Source: Hsuehochloa calcarea | Taxonomy: Eukaryota; Streptophyta; Magnoliopsida; Poales; Poaceae | Length of the DNA: 64,000 bases | Direction: 5' to 3' | Assembly: GCA_036346395.1 (NCBI GenBank) | Contig: CM070602.1 | Location: forward strand, 13,835,098-13,899,097 | In this document: in pieces, positions 1 to 13,034 of the stretch | Numbering within the stretch: position 1 is the first letter of the stretch | How the letters are laid out: every line of letters starts with the position of its first letter | The notes under the pieces: model-generated | Told to the model about the DNA's origin: nothing | Seen by the model: only the letters and a program-made list of their open reading frames with translations | Database searches by the model: none | Made by a program: the position numbers and the translations under genes

Positions 1-2548
1 AAGTTCTTCTCACAACTGATTGTGTATAGTGACCAAATAATTGAAAAGAATGCTCAACTAATTATATAGAAACATTAAGTACCATGTGAATACAATATTC
101 ACCATAATGCATTGTATATAATGCACTGTTTAGACAGTTTTAACATTCGATTAGCCGATAATTACTTAACCACCGCTTTTTACTCCATCTTGAAACATTA
201 ATAGTGCACTCCTAACATAAATTTTATAGCTCCACCACTGACTACCGGTATTGATTTTACCGGTATTGATTTTTCTTCATGTATATCTTTTGTCTGTTCC
301 TGAAGAACCATGACTCAGCCATGCCCAACGCGAAAAGCATATCTCAACAACCAAATACAAACAACTATATAGTTTTGAAAAGCAAGTTGTAAACATATCT
401 CAACACCAGAAGTACATGTACCAACTTCTCCGGTAGCTTAGAAGCACATCATGTGAACAGTGCCGGGACCAGATTGGTCGTACTCTCCCTTGGAAATCCA
501 CATCTGCCAAAGAAGCAAATCATTGTCAGAGTTGGTTCGGAGGATATGTGAAAAATATAGTTATAATAAAAAGGGAAAAAACACAAGAAACATAACTGCA
601 CGAAGAAGTTCAACATTATCACAATGGCTATTCCACTTCCTGTTTATGTCTATTGCAAAAGCAATTCTAGCATTGCTTACAGTTTCCAGCACCTGTACCT
701 TCTTGTTTATGTCTATTGCTAAACAAGTCTTAGTTAATTTTTAGATAATAGAAGAGAAAAGATTTCTCCCTAGCCTCTGCATCGAGATGCATACAACACT
801 ATTTATTAACGAGTTTAAAGTATCATAAGAGCCAAAATTGTTAAAAATGACTTAAAACTTTACAACCAAAAGACGACTGAAAAGTAAACTCAATCATTGC
901 AAATTTGTTTCGCCACAAACTCTAACATTTGGTTTTCGGCCAATATGAACTCCTTCAGATCCGATTTATGCAGATTTAGTCAAGCACTCAGCCAATACCC
1001 ACTCCTAGTAATTGCTACAATTTCCAGTAGCTCTCCAAAGATACTCTTTTTTTCTTCTTATAACTAGGACATATACCAATCTATTATCTATACGAAGCTC
1101 AAGAAGAGTATTTGGCCATTTAGGATATGCACAAATGTATAGTCAGATTGAATTCTCTGAAATAGAACTGGTTGGAGATTATGGATAAAGGATTTTGGCC
1201 CAAATACCAGGAAAAAAAACAGGCTGACAAAAAAATTTATCATGGAGACCTCTATAAAAATTGCTGAGCAAAGGCTGTACAGTAACATGTATAACTTCCA
1301 GAGTCGAGAATCTAAGGAAAAGAAACTCTACCTGCTAGAGCCTACCTGCTGGAGAGTGCTGAGAGAGGCCAAAATAGAACCACCAATCCAGACACTGTAT
1401 TTTCTTTCGGGTGGCGCAACCACCTTAACCTTCGTACTTCTAGGAGCAAGGGCCGTGATCTCCTTGCTCGTACGATCAGCAATTCCAGGAAACATAACAG
1501 TGTTGGTGATATGCCTCAGAGATAATTAGAAAAATAATTATATCATATTTATATTTATGAGTTATTGAATAAGTATTATTCTGTTCCTTAAATGAATCAT
1601 CTGTTATAAAGATTAACAAGTATGTCACTTAGGCCATGTTTGGCTAGTGGTGAAATTTATACATGAGAGAAACAATCCAAGAGGGGATTAGGTGAATCCC
1701 TCTCCCTCCACCCAATCCCCTTCCACCTTGGATCTAATCCCCTCCCACCTTGGATCTAATCTCTTGATTTGTTTGGACAAATGGTTGGATCAATTGGAAT
1801 TGCAAATATTGAAAAAACTGAAGAAAAAATATATAAAATTTTGAAAACAACATTACAAAATTTCCAAAACCAAACCAAAATTTTGAAAAGTATCAGAAAA
1901 TTTTCACAAACAGTCCAGAAAATTCAAAAAAAGGTCTATAAATTTCAAAAATTTTAAAAACACATATTATAAAAAAAAATTAAAAAAAATTAAAATTTTG
2001 AATACAACCTCCAGAAAATTGGATAATAAGTGATCCTATTGCAGAAAGGAAGCAACAATGTTCAGCAACAAACATAAAGGTAAAGGTATTTCATATTACA
2101 AATTATCTCATACAAAAAAGATTGCTCATATAATATCTCATCTAATATCTCAAACTACAAAAAAGTATTTCATATTTGCAGCTAAGCTCAAGCTCCTCGA
2201 CAACCTGGTAGACCTTTGAGCTCCTCTCCTGTATAGAAAATGTGAACAATTCTTCAAAAAGAATTCAAAGACCAATATTGCCCAAAAGAATTTCTGACAT
2301 ACTTACATATCCTGAGCATTATATTCAAGGAGTCAACAATTTTTTACTTACCAATGGAAACATATTACCAGGCACAAGCTCCGTTGACCTCGAATTTACA
2401 TATCCTGTTAATAGATAAAAAAAAATAACAATAAGCATTTTAGAAGTGAGAAAACATAATATGAAGCATTACATGATAACATGCAGGTATAAGCATAACA
2501 GAGAGTGCAATCCTAAGGATACCAAGAAATAACAAGTTATCCACTTAC
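1..2548. other. Intergenic AT-rich DNA, no gene recognised
   Basis: No open frame here resembles a protein I know. About 1625-2030 begins with a GGCCATGTTTGG-type motif and is followed by low-complexity A/T-rich sequence, as in degraded miniature transposons, but I could not pair its ends. On the - strand, stretches near 2348-2398 and 2160-2240 are flanked by splice-like signals and could be further exons of the broken Myb/SANT-like gene to the right; their frames do not join cleanly. Confidence 0.5.
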
Positions 2549-3330
2549 CATGGCACTTCTCAACCACAAGAGATGAGTAACGAGTTCTGCACTAATGAAA
2601 ATCTCTCTGTTTTGAGCATCCTTGAATACACCAAAGGCTTTGACTTTCTCTTCATTTGATAGATCTTCCATTGTGTTCAAAACACTAATGCAACTCTTGA
2701 TAGAGAAATCATCAACACATCCTGCAGCAGCTCATTCCATGGCTAGCTCTACTGCTTCCTCCTCGGCTTGCTTTGTTCTTATCTCTATGTACTTTCCCAT
2801 CATATCAGCTACATTCCCATCTTGCTTACGCTTTTTCGCAGCCTTTTCTCTTTTATCTCTTGAGTTAGCATTAGTCTTCTTCGTAGCCTTTTCCCCTTTA
2901 TCTCCTGAGGTAGCATTACTCTCCTGAGGTATTGCACTCGCTGTATGTTGACTTGGTAAACTCATGTTATTGCACTCATCATAATGCCAGTTCGGAAAAA
3001 GATTCTCAGTTTCAACATAATCATCAACATTGTCTACTTGTGTGAGAATAACATGTTGTGATGGCTCAAGAGATGTGAAGTTCATGCTACCCTCAGCTGT
3101 TTGTCCTACGAAAGAAAATTAAAGTTCACTAATACATAATTTCTTAGTTTAAGCTAATAGGAATGTGTTTCGCAAGAAAGTTTACCATCATATAGATCTC
3201 CCAAAGCATCGAACAGAGGGAAAGGTTTACTACGGAACTTCTTAGCTCTAGGATAGGAGATGCATGTGACTATTGGGAGAGACGGAGTTAGACAACGTGA
3301 GTTGTTGCACCAAAACTCTAGCCGCCATCT
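2549..3330 (-). pseudogene. Broken Myb/SANT-like (Harbinger ORF1 / L10-interacting MYB type) gene
   Basis: Two exon-like blocks are joined by a GT-AG intron (3106-3185) that keeps frame. The first ends with an F-P-L-F-D-x-L-x-x-L-Y-D-G motif. The second starts Q-T-A-E-G-S, runs through an acidic linker and a lysine-rich stretch (about 2850-2800), and ends with V-F-K-D-A-Q-N-R-E-I-F. From memory this is the C-terminal half of plant Myb/SANT-like proteins, many derived from PIF/Harbinger ORF1. An in-frame TGA near 2730 interrupts the second block and no DNA-binding N-terminus is visible, so I call it a pseudogene or captured fragment. A possible donor (GTAAGT) follows at 2548. Confidence 0.6.
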
Positions 3331-3696
3331 TCTCGAGAGCTTTACTGTGCGAGTTGGTGCCAGCACACTGGCGTACGGCATGCCACCCCTGGACGTGTGG
3401 ATATCGTAGGGGCGCTGCTACGGTTGCTACTGCGTAGATCGAGGACGATCCTCAACCTAAATAAGGAACGCGATTGGTTGCTGGAGGAGACAATCGACAC
3501 CGAGGACATTGGACGATCGACTACGACCATGTCATCGACGCACTCGACGTTGGATCAGGTTGCTCCAACTCTTTATTCGCTGCGCTGCGCGTCTAGTGGT
3601 AATGATCTATGATCTCTTGCTTGTATGGCTTCGTGGTTTACGTGGTAGAATTTTTGAATTACCAGCTAGTGTAACCTACCTGTATCCCTTCACCAT
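3331..3696. other. Unassigned stretch left of the broken RpiB-domain gene
   Basis: Moderately GC-rich sequence with short overlapping frames in both directions and none recognisable. It could be the 5' flank of the DRT102-like pseudogene starting at 3697 or a remnant of another element. Confidence 0.35.
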
Positions 3697-3842
3697 GGCC
3701 GTCGCCGTCGACTGCCGCTTCAAGATCTTCGCAGCCGACGACGACTTCGACCAGCCACTCAAGGACGCCGTGGTCGCGCACACCCAGCCGTTGTCAACCT
3801 GGGCGTCGACAAGTATTACTCTGTCGTCACCGTTGTTGCCCG

Positions 3843-6800
3843 TGTCAGGACCCAAATATGCAAATCTGGACCCTCTATGTATATTGTACTAGTCCAGGAT
3901 CACACTAGTGCACACAATGACAACATCGATGAAATATCATTCTATATGCAAAGATGACTAATAAATAGACAAATAACAATAATTATTATAGTAACGACCT
4001 TAAGGTTAAAACTTACAATTAATGCATCGGAAAGCGAATATCTCAATTAAGCTACATCGAACGTAACATAATAACTTCAGCGAAATCCATCTATATGCCC
4101 ACAGGCAATCGGCTGGGGTAGCACGACCTAGTTCTCCACGATCCTTGAAGTAGCCTTTGTTGACCGACGATTCCTCTACTTTATCTGAATGATTGCAGCA
4201 AGAATGAGTACTCCGAGTACTCAACAAGTTGCACCACAAAATACAATTATAGATGATGGCTTATTCCAAAGGATATGGCTTTTGTGGTTATTTTGCAATA
4301 AAAAGCATTTGTAATTTAATACAAATAATAGATTGAAATCATAATTCAAAACAAATAAACAATAATAATTTTTAACAGGTATTTTCATGAAGGACACAAA
4401 GCCTAATCAGTTTCTTTCACACAGTCATATGAATTAAATCACACAGTTATCTCTTCCCAATTGTTTTATGAAAATCTACCCATCGCATTAAATCCCCAAG
4501 CATGTCCATGACCGCGGATGCGGCTATTCGAATAGATTATTAACACTCTGCAGAGGTTGTACACTTTACCCACAAGCAGGGGCGGACCCACAGGGTATGC
4601 CGGGTGGGCCACAGATACCCTCGTGGGTCTGCACTCGCTCGCTTTCTTGATTCTCATCACACGCCTCCTCCATCCTCCTATTAACTCTTCTTCTTCTTCC
4701 CATTTGGCCCATCGAAGCAAGCGTAAGCGCTTGCTTCCCAATGTGCCCTAGAGCGACGACCAAAGACGGCGCTGGCGGCGCGATGGCGAGCAAGCACCGC
4801 TGTCTGCCGGTGCGCTGCTCGCTTGGGGAGGAGGAGTACATCGACCGATCTCGCCTTGCGGGAGTTCGAGTTCGGTGTGTGCCGAGCAACACGGCGGCTC
4901 CTCGCATGGACGAGGTGCTCTGCAGGCAGTACACAAGGTCGCGCCGAGGTCGGGGCCAAGCAATGGAAGCCGACGCCATTGTCGGCGGCGGCGGGAGGAG
5001 CGCAGCCCACGGTTGCGCCATTGCAGCAGCCTCATGTCGCCGGAGCTCAGAATGCGCAAAGAAGCGGTCGCATGCGAGGGCTCCCGGCGCATGAAGGTGG
5101 CGAAGACCGCACGCTGGCCGCAGCGCCGCGCCTTCTTCCGGCCCCTCGTCGCAGACCTCGTGGTTCGACGAGCAAGCATACCACTACCGTAGTAATGTTT
5201 TGGAATAAAGTGTATGTGAACAACCTCCTCAACGATGGGTAAAGAGTCGTAATTCTTCCGATATAGCGAAAAGAGAAATAAGAAAAGAGTGGTAATGGAA
5301 AGCGAGAGGTCGGCAAGTACCCCAGAACAAAATGAAACCTAGTATCGATCACTCCAATGGCGAAGTAGGAAATCACCTTCACCGGTGCTTTGTGGGATAT
5401 TTTTCGCAGGAAGATGCCGAAATTGCGAGATTATCCAATAAGCACTCGAGGAATTCAAGCATAACAAATGCGAGCCGGTTGAACAGTTACTAATCCTATT
5501 CCTAGGTCTATACCGTGTGTGAGAAATGTTTCTTATTCAATTCTCACCTATGTTAATGTCTTTGTCTTTGGTCGCAGTTATTCATCCTATACATGACCGG
5601 TGCTTTTACCGACAACGAGCACAAAAGACAAATTTAACGAGGAATATGGTCGCTTAAAACACTTCCATTGACATCTTTCTTTCAACGCCTTGTCGAATTA
5701 ATACAAGAGCTCATTATTCCTCCGTGGATTGAGCCTTGGGCGCTTGTGCAAAAGCTTGGCGAGGCGGTCTTCATACTGCAGGATGCCCCACCAGTCGAAA
5801 TTTGAAGGTATGGCGATGCATGTCTAGTGTTGTTTCGCATCCATTAATCTTTAGTGGCTTAAATACGAATAAGAAGGCAATCATTTTTGTCTTGACTCTT
5901 GAAGTGTTTTAACATTTTTTTTTCTTCACCTCATTTGTAATCTTGCAGTCGTGCTCATTTGAAATTTTTTTTGGCATACCCTGTGGTAAAATCCTAGGTC
6001 CGCCACTGCCCACAAGATATAACCAGTTTGGCCTACACTAATCATAACAAAACTTTTCTGAAACTTCATCTCAACAATTAACACTCCCGATGTACTTTAC
6101 TGTCGTACCAACCCTAAAACAACGCTTTGGCACGACACAAACCGTTGGACCTGAAGACGGTGAACCGCTCATAAAATGTGGCCTACATGGTAGTCCACAC
6201 CTCCGCCCATCACTGGGCTCCTAACCTACAACCTAAGTAGTCAATGTCGAGATTCCGTAACTTACTAAGTTAGGTCTGTCCCATACCAGACATGTGGTCG
6301 TACAGTAAGGCTCAGTTCAACGGCGCACAAAGTTAAATCCTTAATTGACCAAGGCAAGACTTCCAAATTCTAACTATGCCACAGAGATTATTATTTCCAA
6401 TCACAAATCTCCACCATATCACACAGTTTCTACCACTTAACTCAGTCTAAATCTTTTACCACCCAGTTGATTAAGTGCAACACATGCCATCAACAAGTAA
6501 TGACACATAACACACCATTTTATCACAAAAGTTCCATATTCACCTGGTCAAATTCATATTTGCAACTCAGATGATAGTGATTGACTTGTTGTATGGCTAA
6601 GCAATCTACCTGTATCTAACCAACCCACGTTGGTACTACGATAATACCAACTAGTAAACAACCAATTTAGAGTGACAACAGATTTATGACATTACAATAA
6701 GCAAGCTGGATACAACCAATTATGATGAGTAACTAATCCCAAAGCATTTAAATAAATATTTAAAGTAAATGCAATAATTTGAATCAAAGTAATTTTAGAA

Positions 6801-8902
6801 AACTGGATTAAACATGGTCAAATGTACAACTTGCCTTGCTTTAGCAATGATGGTCTTATTTTATCTTTGATCTTGTACTTCCTTGACTTTCGACTCATTC
6901 GGACGATTCCGGGACTTCAACTTCTAACGAGAAAGAAAGTATAAAATAAACAAAACTAAAAAAGACAAATCAAATAAACTTCAAATTAAAATGGAATGAT
7001 ATTGTAAGGTAGATATTGAATTTAGATTAAATTAGAAACTTGAATGGGTTCGATCGAAGTTTGTATGAGAAAGAACGAGCTCTCGGAAGTTTGATCGGAA
7101 AGGAAAATGCTGAAAATAGAAATGGAGAGAGAAACTGACATGTGGGGGTATACGGAATATTCCCAGAATATTTTATTTTGAAAATATTAGAAAATGAATG
7201 AGTGTATGGCATGTGGAACCTAGTGATATTTATGAATTTTTAGAATTAAAATAATTTCAGAAATAGGATTAGGGGTTGACATGTGGGCTGCTGGTCTATG
7301 GACAAGGTCCACAGAGCGATGCTAATCCACGGTGGCCAAGCTCATGGAGGAGAGTTGACCAAGAGTTGACTAACATGCAGGACCCACATGTAGGAGTGAG
7401 AAATAATTAGGGTTCTGGGTTGGATGGATGACATGTGGGGTCCACATGAATGTGAGAGGAGAGAAAATATATTGCTTGAATTGTTGAATGACAAGTGGGG
7501 CTACTCAACACACAGAGAGAGAATTAACCAGAGAAGAACAGAGAAGAGCGAATACAATAGAACGACATCAGAGAACAGGAAGCTGCTGCCGTCGGTTCCT
7601 GCGCATGGAGTTGGCACTGACATGGCAAAGATTAGAGAAAATAGAGAATGAAGAGGATGCTTGGCTCTACACATGAGAGAGAGAAGGGAGAAACTAACAG
7701 GGAATCACCAGAAAGCCAAAACAGGAACGAAGCAACAGAGAAGACAGAGGTGCTTCAATAGAGCTACAGACTGATTTTGGTGCAAGATGTCGACGACGAA
7801 CGAAGGCAAACCAGTGGCGGCGAAGGGGAAAAATAGAACATCGACGATGAGGCGTAGGTGACGACATGGTCCAAACGTTGAGAAACAGTACCATGTGCTA
7901 GCATCGAGGTGAAGAATGGCGGTCGGTGGTGGCTTCATGGTGACTCGGTGCTTCCGGCGATGTTCTGCGAAAGGGGGAAGCACGGTGTAGAACACGACGA
8001 CGCAAACCCAATGGTGTGGAGATGAAGGCAGGGGCTCAACGGTTGCGGAGTATTTGGTCGGAGAATGAAGATAAGCCAAGAGGAGAGAAAGTTTGATTCT
8101 CGGTGCACGGTGGATGAAACTTGAAACTAAAATATGAGAAAAATAGATCTCGGTGAGGGACACAAGATGACGCGATCGAATTTTAGAAAAACTCACCGAG
8201 AAAGCGGAGAGCGCGATGAACATGTTTCGGCTTTATAACTTGAAATGGTTGACGGTGATTCGGTGGTCTTCGGGCGAAGGGGATATGATGTAGACGTAGA
8301 ACGCGACGAGGCAAACTCAACGACGTAGACGGTTCGTCCAGGGGACGTCGTATGGAGGTGGAACTCGACGGAGAAGACCTTTGGTTGGAGCTCGGTTCAT
8401 AGCAGATTGCAATGAAACTAAAGCGATTTGGAGGAAACCAAATTAGGAGATTGGAAGAGGAAATCAAGAGGCTCAATATGAAGCGGTTGATTTCCTTTTA
8501 TATACACCGAGGAGGGAGAAATAAAATTGGGAATATTTGGGCGCACATGTGTGCAGAAAACAATTTCTGGTGGGGAAGATGAACAGTGTAAGGCCACATG
8601 GCAGGAGAGAAAAACAGATTTGGAATTTCGGAATTAAAGAAAAGACCGAAAATCAAGGAGAACAAAGAAATAGCAAACAGACTCGGAAAAATTCCAAAAA
8701 AAATACAAAAAAATTCTTGAAACACAAGGAAGCTAAATAACACTGGTTTTGATTTAATTGATATTTAAATAGGTCAAATTAAATATTTTAAATTTTAAAA
8801 ATTTCCAATTAAGCTTTATTAATTCAAATAAAATTGTTGAAAAATTTCGAGAACCTAAACTACTCAAAAGATTTTTTAAAAACCAAATTTTGTAACGTTA
8901 CA
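3843..8902 (-). mobile_element. Solo LTR (family copy B) with nested hAT element
   Basis: On the - strand it starts TGTAACGTTACA (8902) and ends TCCTGACA (3843). It is flanked by the 5-bp direct repeat GCCCG at 3838-3842 and 8903-8907, as expected after integrase insertion. Without the nested hAT element and its duplicated target (4577-6016) it is about 3.6 kb. It has no coding capacity. It shares the block around 4524-4576 (palindrome CTATTCGAATAG, then a TTACCCACAAG motif) with six other copies in this window. Size and ends resemble long-LTR rice Ty3/gypsy families such as RIRE3/RIRE8; that assignment is from memory. Confidence 0.85.
4577..6008. mobile_element. Non-autonomous hAT transposon inside the LTR
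   Basis: The ends are inverted repeats: CAGGGGCGGACCCACAGGG on the left, and on the right the complement of CAGTGGCGGACCTAGG followed by the same CACAGGGTATGCC motif. The 8-bp target CCCACAAG is repeated at 4569-4576 and 6009-6016. CAGNGGCGG ends and 8-bp duplications define the hAT superfamily. The 1432-bp body contains a very GC-rich block (about 4740-5190) with overlapping frames on both strands that looks like captured host sequence. No transposase was recognised. It interrupts the conserved TTACCCACAAG block of the LTR. Confidence 0.9.
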
Positions 8903-9040
8903 GCCCGCCACGTCGCCTCCCCTTCCTCCTCCAAGCCCAACACCCTCGAGGCCCACCGTGTCGTCGTTTGCGGCAACGACATTGGTGTCGCCATCTTCGC
9001 CAACAATTGTGAAGCTGACACTCTCCTCATCAACCGCCTG

Positions 9041-9640
9041 CCACTGCTCCAGTGTCGTGCACCTCGACCTCAAGCACCTCAAGCCACGACACCAATTGAG
9101 AGAGGGGAAGAGGAGGAGAGGGAGTGTGACGCGGATTGCAGCGCCGAGAGAAGGCCTACTTTGGTTGTCTTCGCCACCACTTCGCTTTGGCCGCCTTCCT
9201 CATCCTCATCCTCCCACCGCTTCTTCCCACCGGCACCGCTGTCGGAATGGAGCACCATGATTGCTCGTCTCACGTATCCTTGACGATCGTACCATATGTC
9301 TTGACCAAGGGTATACGAGTCATTTCATGTGGAATGAAACGCAAAACGTAATTACAAATTACAAAAAAGGGAGGAAATAGCAAAACATCGATCAGAAAAA
9401 AATCAATCCAGACAAAGAATCAATCTGCTTAAAAATAAATTTAAATAGCGGAAGGCATATAAAAAAGACGGGGAATATGATCGATTTTCCCTTTCGCGGA
9501 CTGGTTCGGTTCTGTCCCACTAAACGTGCTTCTTCTTCCCCCTCGAGGCCTCGATCGCCTCCCTTCCCCTTCTCCCGGCTCCCGCGACCGCGAGATCTCG
9601 CCACCGGCCACCGCCTGCCGGAACCCTATCCCGCGCCGCC
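9041..9640 (+). promoter_or_regulatory. Upstream region of the YIP gene
   Basis: The left part is GC-rich filler following the broken RpiB-domain gene. From about 9350 it becomes A/T-rich, with a TATA-like AAATTTAAATAG stretch near 9437-9447. A C-rich leader typical of grass 5' UTRs leads to the ATG at 9641. The precise transcription start cannot be read. Confidence 0.35.
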
Positions 9641-12600
9641 ATGTCGTATTCACACCCCCACGGCGACACCATCCCGCTCCACCCCTCGTCGGCGCAGTCC
9701 GACATGGACGAGATCGATAGCCTCATCCACGCCGCCCCCTCTCCCCCCACCGTCCTCCCGGCGCGGCCTCCCTCCCCTCCGCGCGCCTCCATCCCCATAT
9801 CGAACTCTCCTCCCCTCCCCACTCCCGCCAGCTCCAAGCCCCAACAACTCCCCCCGTTCTCCTCCGCAGCGGCGTCCTCCTCCGCCCCGCTCCCCTCCGC
9901 CTCCACTTCCGTTTCCATCCATATCACCGCCGACGGGTTCGCCCCCCCGCCCAACACGCTCACCGAGCCCGTCTGGGACACCGTCAAGCGCGATCTCTCC
10001 CGCATCGTCAGCAACCTCAAGCTCGTCGTCTTCCCCAACCCCTTCCGCGAGGACCCCGGCAAGGCGCTGCGCGACTGGGATCTCTGGGGCCCGTTCTTCT
10101 TCATCGTCTTCCTCGGTCTCACCCTCTCCTGGTCGGCCTCCGTTAAGAAGGTAGCCCCTGCATCTTTACTGTTTGTTTCCCCTGCATTCGTTCCGTATGT
10201 GAAATCCAATTCCAATCAATATTAAATTAGATTTAGTACGATGCAGCCAGTGTGTCTGCAAACCTAAAAAATGACCCAATATAAACCCTACAAGCAGTTC
10301 AATCATCAAACACTGCATTTTTTAAGGTCATCATCAAATCCCTCATTGATCAGGTGAAAATATATTGACTAAACAATGAATGATCCAATAAGTGCTATGA
10401 CTAGCATGCATTAGTCGGAGAATAGGAGCATCTCCCAAGAATCTCTGATGCCTTATTAACCTAATGCATGCTGCTGCTGCTGTGTCTGGCAGTGGCATCT
10501 ATGGCTGGCAGCATACCCCATCACCGCCATAGGAAAATATCAAAGCTAGGGTCTGGATCGCTACCATGATGTGGATACATTAATCTCTATGTATCTCTCT
10601 ATAAGCCTTGGATCTCTCCTGTTAGGACTTATACGAGTACATGTAGTAGTAGTACTTGTCAGATGCATGGGTAACATTTTTGTGTCTGCAAGTGTCGGTC
10701 CATTGGGTATTCTTTCTTGTCAAATGTTACAGGCAGGCTAACTTACTTTCTCATTGTTATTGTACTATTGTAGCTGCACCAGGGGATGTCATACCCTTAA
10801 TTAAAAACCAACCCTTAATTAAAAACCAAACAAAGCATATCATGCTAAATCTTTGGCAGCCAAGAAAATAAATCACTGTACCGTAGCGTAATGTTCAAGT
10901 CTAGATCGTTAGACATCTTTAACTTCATTCTTATATCTAATGTACGGGCTTTACAAACTTGTTGTCCGGACTAACATTGGAAGTGCATGTGTAGGAAGAA
11001 TAAAAGAGCGTAAAGTAAGACCACAATGGAAAGTATATACATGAAGAGTAGTTAAATTACCAAACATAATATTTGCATGTGATCAGTTTACTTAGGTGAG
11101 CACAAAGCCACAAACTCAATTTCACTAGAAGTCTAGAACCAAAACTACCATTTCATGATTCATTGTGGTATGAAGTAGCTTAACTGGAATATCAAAAGAA
11201 TGTAATGATTGCAGACATCACAGCATAGTTTGTAAAAGGCCTAAAAGGACAATAGGTGCCCTCAATAATCACTTTCAAGTTCCAATCTGGGACCAAAGAA
11301 CTAAAGTTGACTGTTGGAGTCCTGAGATGCAACTTGAGTCTAGTTTGCCTAACCAAATTTGTTGAGTGCGGTTTTTTTTTTTAAAAAGAACTTGTCCCAT
11401 TTATGTGAGGAGAGAACATTGGTCAGGCCGCTATGCGCTATTAATAGTTTATATTCCTGAAATTCCAAATCAGTGTGCATCTTTTCCATAAATGCATATA
11501 TGATCATAGTTCAATGCCTGCACAGAATCTGCAGTCTGAAAAACCCTAATGACTATAAATACGCAGTTACTCATTCATGTCCACCAACAGCAGAAATGGA
11601 AAAATGCTACCTTTTATCAAGTGCATCCACACTAACAGCCTTTATGAAAGCATGACTAAAGAAAAGAATTGCAACTTGATATTCCAAAGCCAAAATTATT
11701 TCTTACTGCAGTTTAGAGAAATTTCTTAACTTCCTGCTTTAACACTTGTCATGCTCACATATACTTCTAATCACTGGAGTCACAATAGTCAGTCACTCAA
11801 ACTTCTTGGTGGACTCAAGATGTCAATAAGTCATTCCTATGACATATCCGTTATCCAGGAGTAACAAAGTTTTTGGGAGAATGCTATTGGAATTTGGAAG
11901 GCAGTGTACTTTTGGAAAGGAGATTATGCTTTTCCCTGTGAAAAAACATTGGAGGCAAGTCTAGAATTAATGTTGATTCTGAACCCTTATTTCCATGTGG
12001 CCTTCAAACCTTGAGCATTAAATAAGTGGCATCCCTTAACAAATGGGTATTCCATCAACTTTTTGATGTCATCTCCAATTTGGGAGCATATTTTGGCAGA
12101 TTATAATGTTTGCCGAGTTCGAATGAAAGGTGAGTGTAGATGAAAAAAAATTAGGAGGGAGGGAGGGCTGTGGTGAAAATGAAAGATGCGTCAATTTGAA
12201 CCTTTTTTTGCGAACTTAAGCATTTGATTTCTTCCAAAGTTTCCATGTTTCGAACCCTTGTAACCTCAGAGGGTTTCAAAGTGATAACATCTTGATGTTG
12301 TGTTATAGATTGAAAAGATGTGAGCTCTTTGCTTCTTAATTTCTACTAGGTGTGATTTCTTTTTGTTATCTCTAGCATCTAGTAATTTCCTTTAGAACAT
12401 TGTTTAGATGTTCATTTCATTAGAGCATTAATCTATGTGCCAGTATCCTTGGGAGATTCAATAATTCAAACTATATCAAAACTATTTTTTCCTTATGTTG
12501 TAGTTCTACTTCTTTCTTTTGATATGATGTATTGTATACTGATTTTGATTACTTGCTTTTGTTTTTGTAGTCTGAAGTGTTTGCTGTTGCTTTTGCTGTA

Positions 12601-13034
12601 CTAGCTGCTGGTGCTATAATTCTCACACTGAATGTGCTGCTTCTGGTACTTATCTCTCTATAGCTCGCTCTGGCTTGTGCATGTTCTCTCATGCGCTTCC
12701 TTGTGCTGCATACACCAGCTGATACTTGATTTATTTATTTTTGTTTTGCAATGACTACAATGTTTCACTGCAGGGTGGGCACATCATCTTCTTTCAAAGC
12801 CTCAGTCTTCTTGGATACTGCATGTTCCCTTTGGATGTTGGGGCTCTGATTTGCATGGTGAAGGATAATGTCACACTAAAGATTGTTGTGGTAGCGGTAA
12901 CATTAGCATGGAGCTCCTGGGCAGCATATCCATTCATGAGCGCTGCTGTTAACCCAAGGAGAAAGGCCTTGGCGCTTTATCCTGTCTTCCTCATGTATAT
13001 TTCTGTTGGGTTCCTCATAATCGCAATAGATTAA
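9641..13034 (+). CDS. YIPF6/YIP4-like Yip1-domain Golgi membrane protein
   Basis: Exons are 9641-10150, 12571-12645 and 12774-13034 (846 nt, 281 aa), all junctions GT-AG and in phase. The N-terminal ~110 residues are cytosolic, rich in proline, serine and alanine. The signature N-T-L-x-E-P-V-W-D-T-V-x-R-D-L (about 110-125) and D-W-D-L-W-G-P-F-F-F mark the Yip1 domain of the YIPF6 branch. Five hydrophobic segments follow: end of exon 1, all of exon 2, and three in exon 3, which ends S-V-G-F-L-I-I-A-I-D. Arabidopsis YIP4a/b of this type act with ECHIDNA at the trans-Golgi network in secretion of wall polysaccharides; that role here is inferred from the family. Length matches the family (about 275-285 aa). 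The ATG sits in a CCGCCATGTCG context after a C-rich leader. A possible alternative would be another YIPF subclass. Confidence 0.93.
10151..12570 (+). other. Large intron 1 of the YIP gene
   Basis: A 2420-bp intron with donor GTAGCC and acceptor TTTTTGTAG. It holds a short tandem duplication of CCCTTAATTAAAAACCAA near 10792-10830 and no recognisable gene or bounded transposon. Confidence 0.7.

Larger units (their letters stand above)
3697..9040 (+). pseudogene. DRT102-like RpiB/LacA-domain pseudogene, split by a solo LTR
   Basis: The left part (3697-3842) reads MAVAVDCRFKIFAADDDFD, then D-Q-P-L-K-D-A-V-V-A-H. A short deletion and frameshift follow, then V-N-L-G-V-D-K-Y-Y-S-V. The frame continues at 8908-9037 with R-H-V-A-S-P-S-S-S, V-V-V-C-G-N-D-I-G-V-A-I-F-A-N-N. 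This is the start of the sugar-phosphate isomerase (RpiB/LacA) domain of plant DRT102-like proteins, as I recall the family. Between the parts lies a 5.06-kb solo LTR with GCCCG on both sides, so the break is explained base by base. The glycine loop usually reads C-G-T-G-x-G-V and is C-G-N-D-I-G-V here. Similarity stops after the F-A-N motif and no cupin half is seen. Non-functional by deletion, frameshift, insertion and truncation. Confidence 0.7.

Noticed and set aside
4741..5242. Several 100-150-aa frames on both strands
   Set aside because: They overlap each other in a GC-rich block of a non-autonomous hAT element, with no recognisable domain.
9477..10215. Long proline/arginine-rich frames overlapping YIP exon 1 on both strands
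   Set aside because: They are shadows of the GC-rich coding exon; only the frame from 9641 joins exons 2 and 3 in phase and has family motifs.
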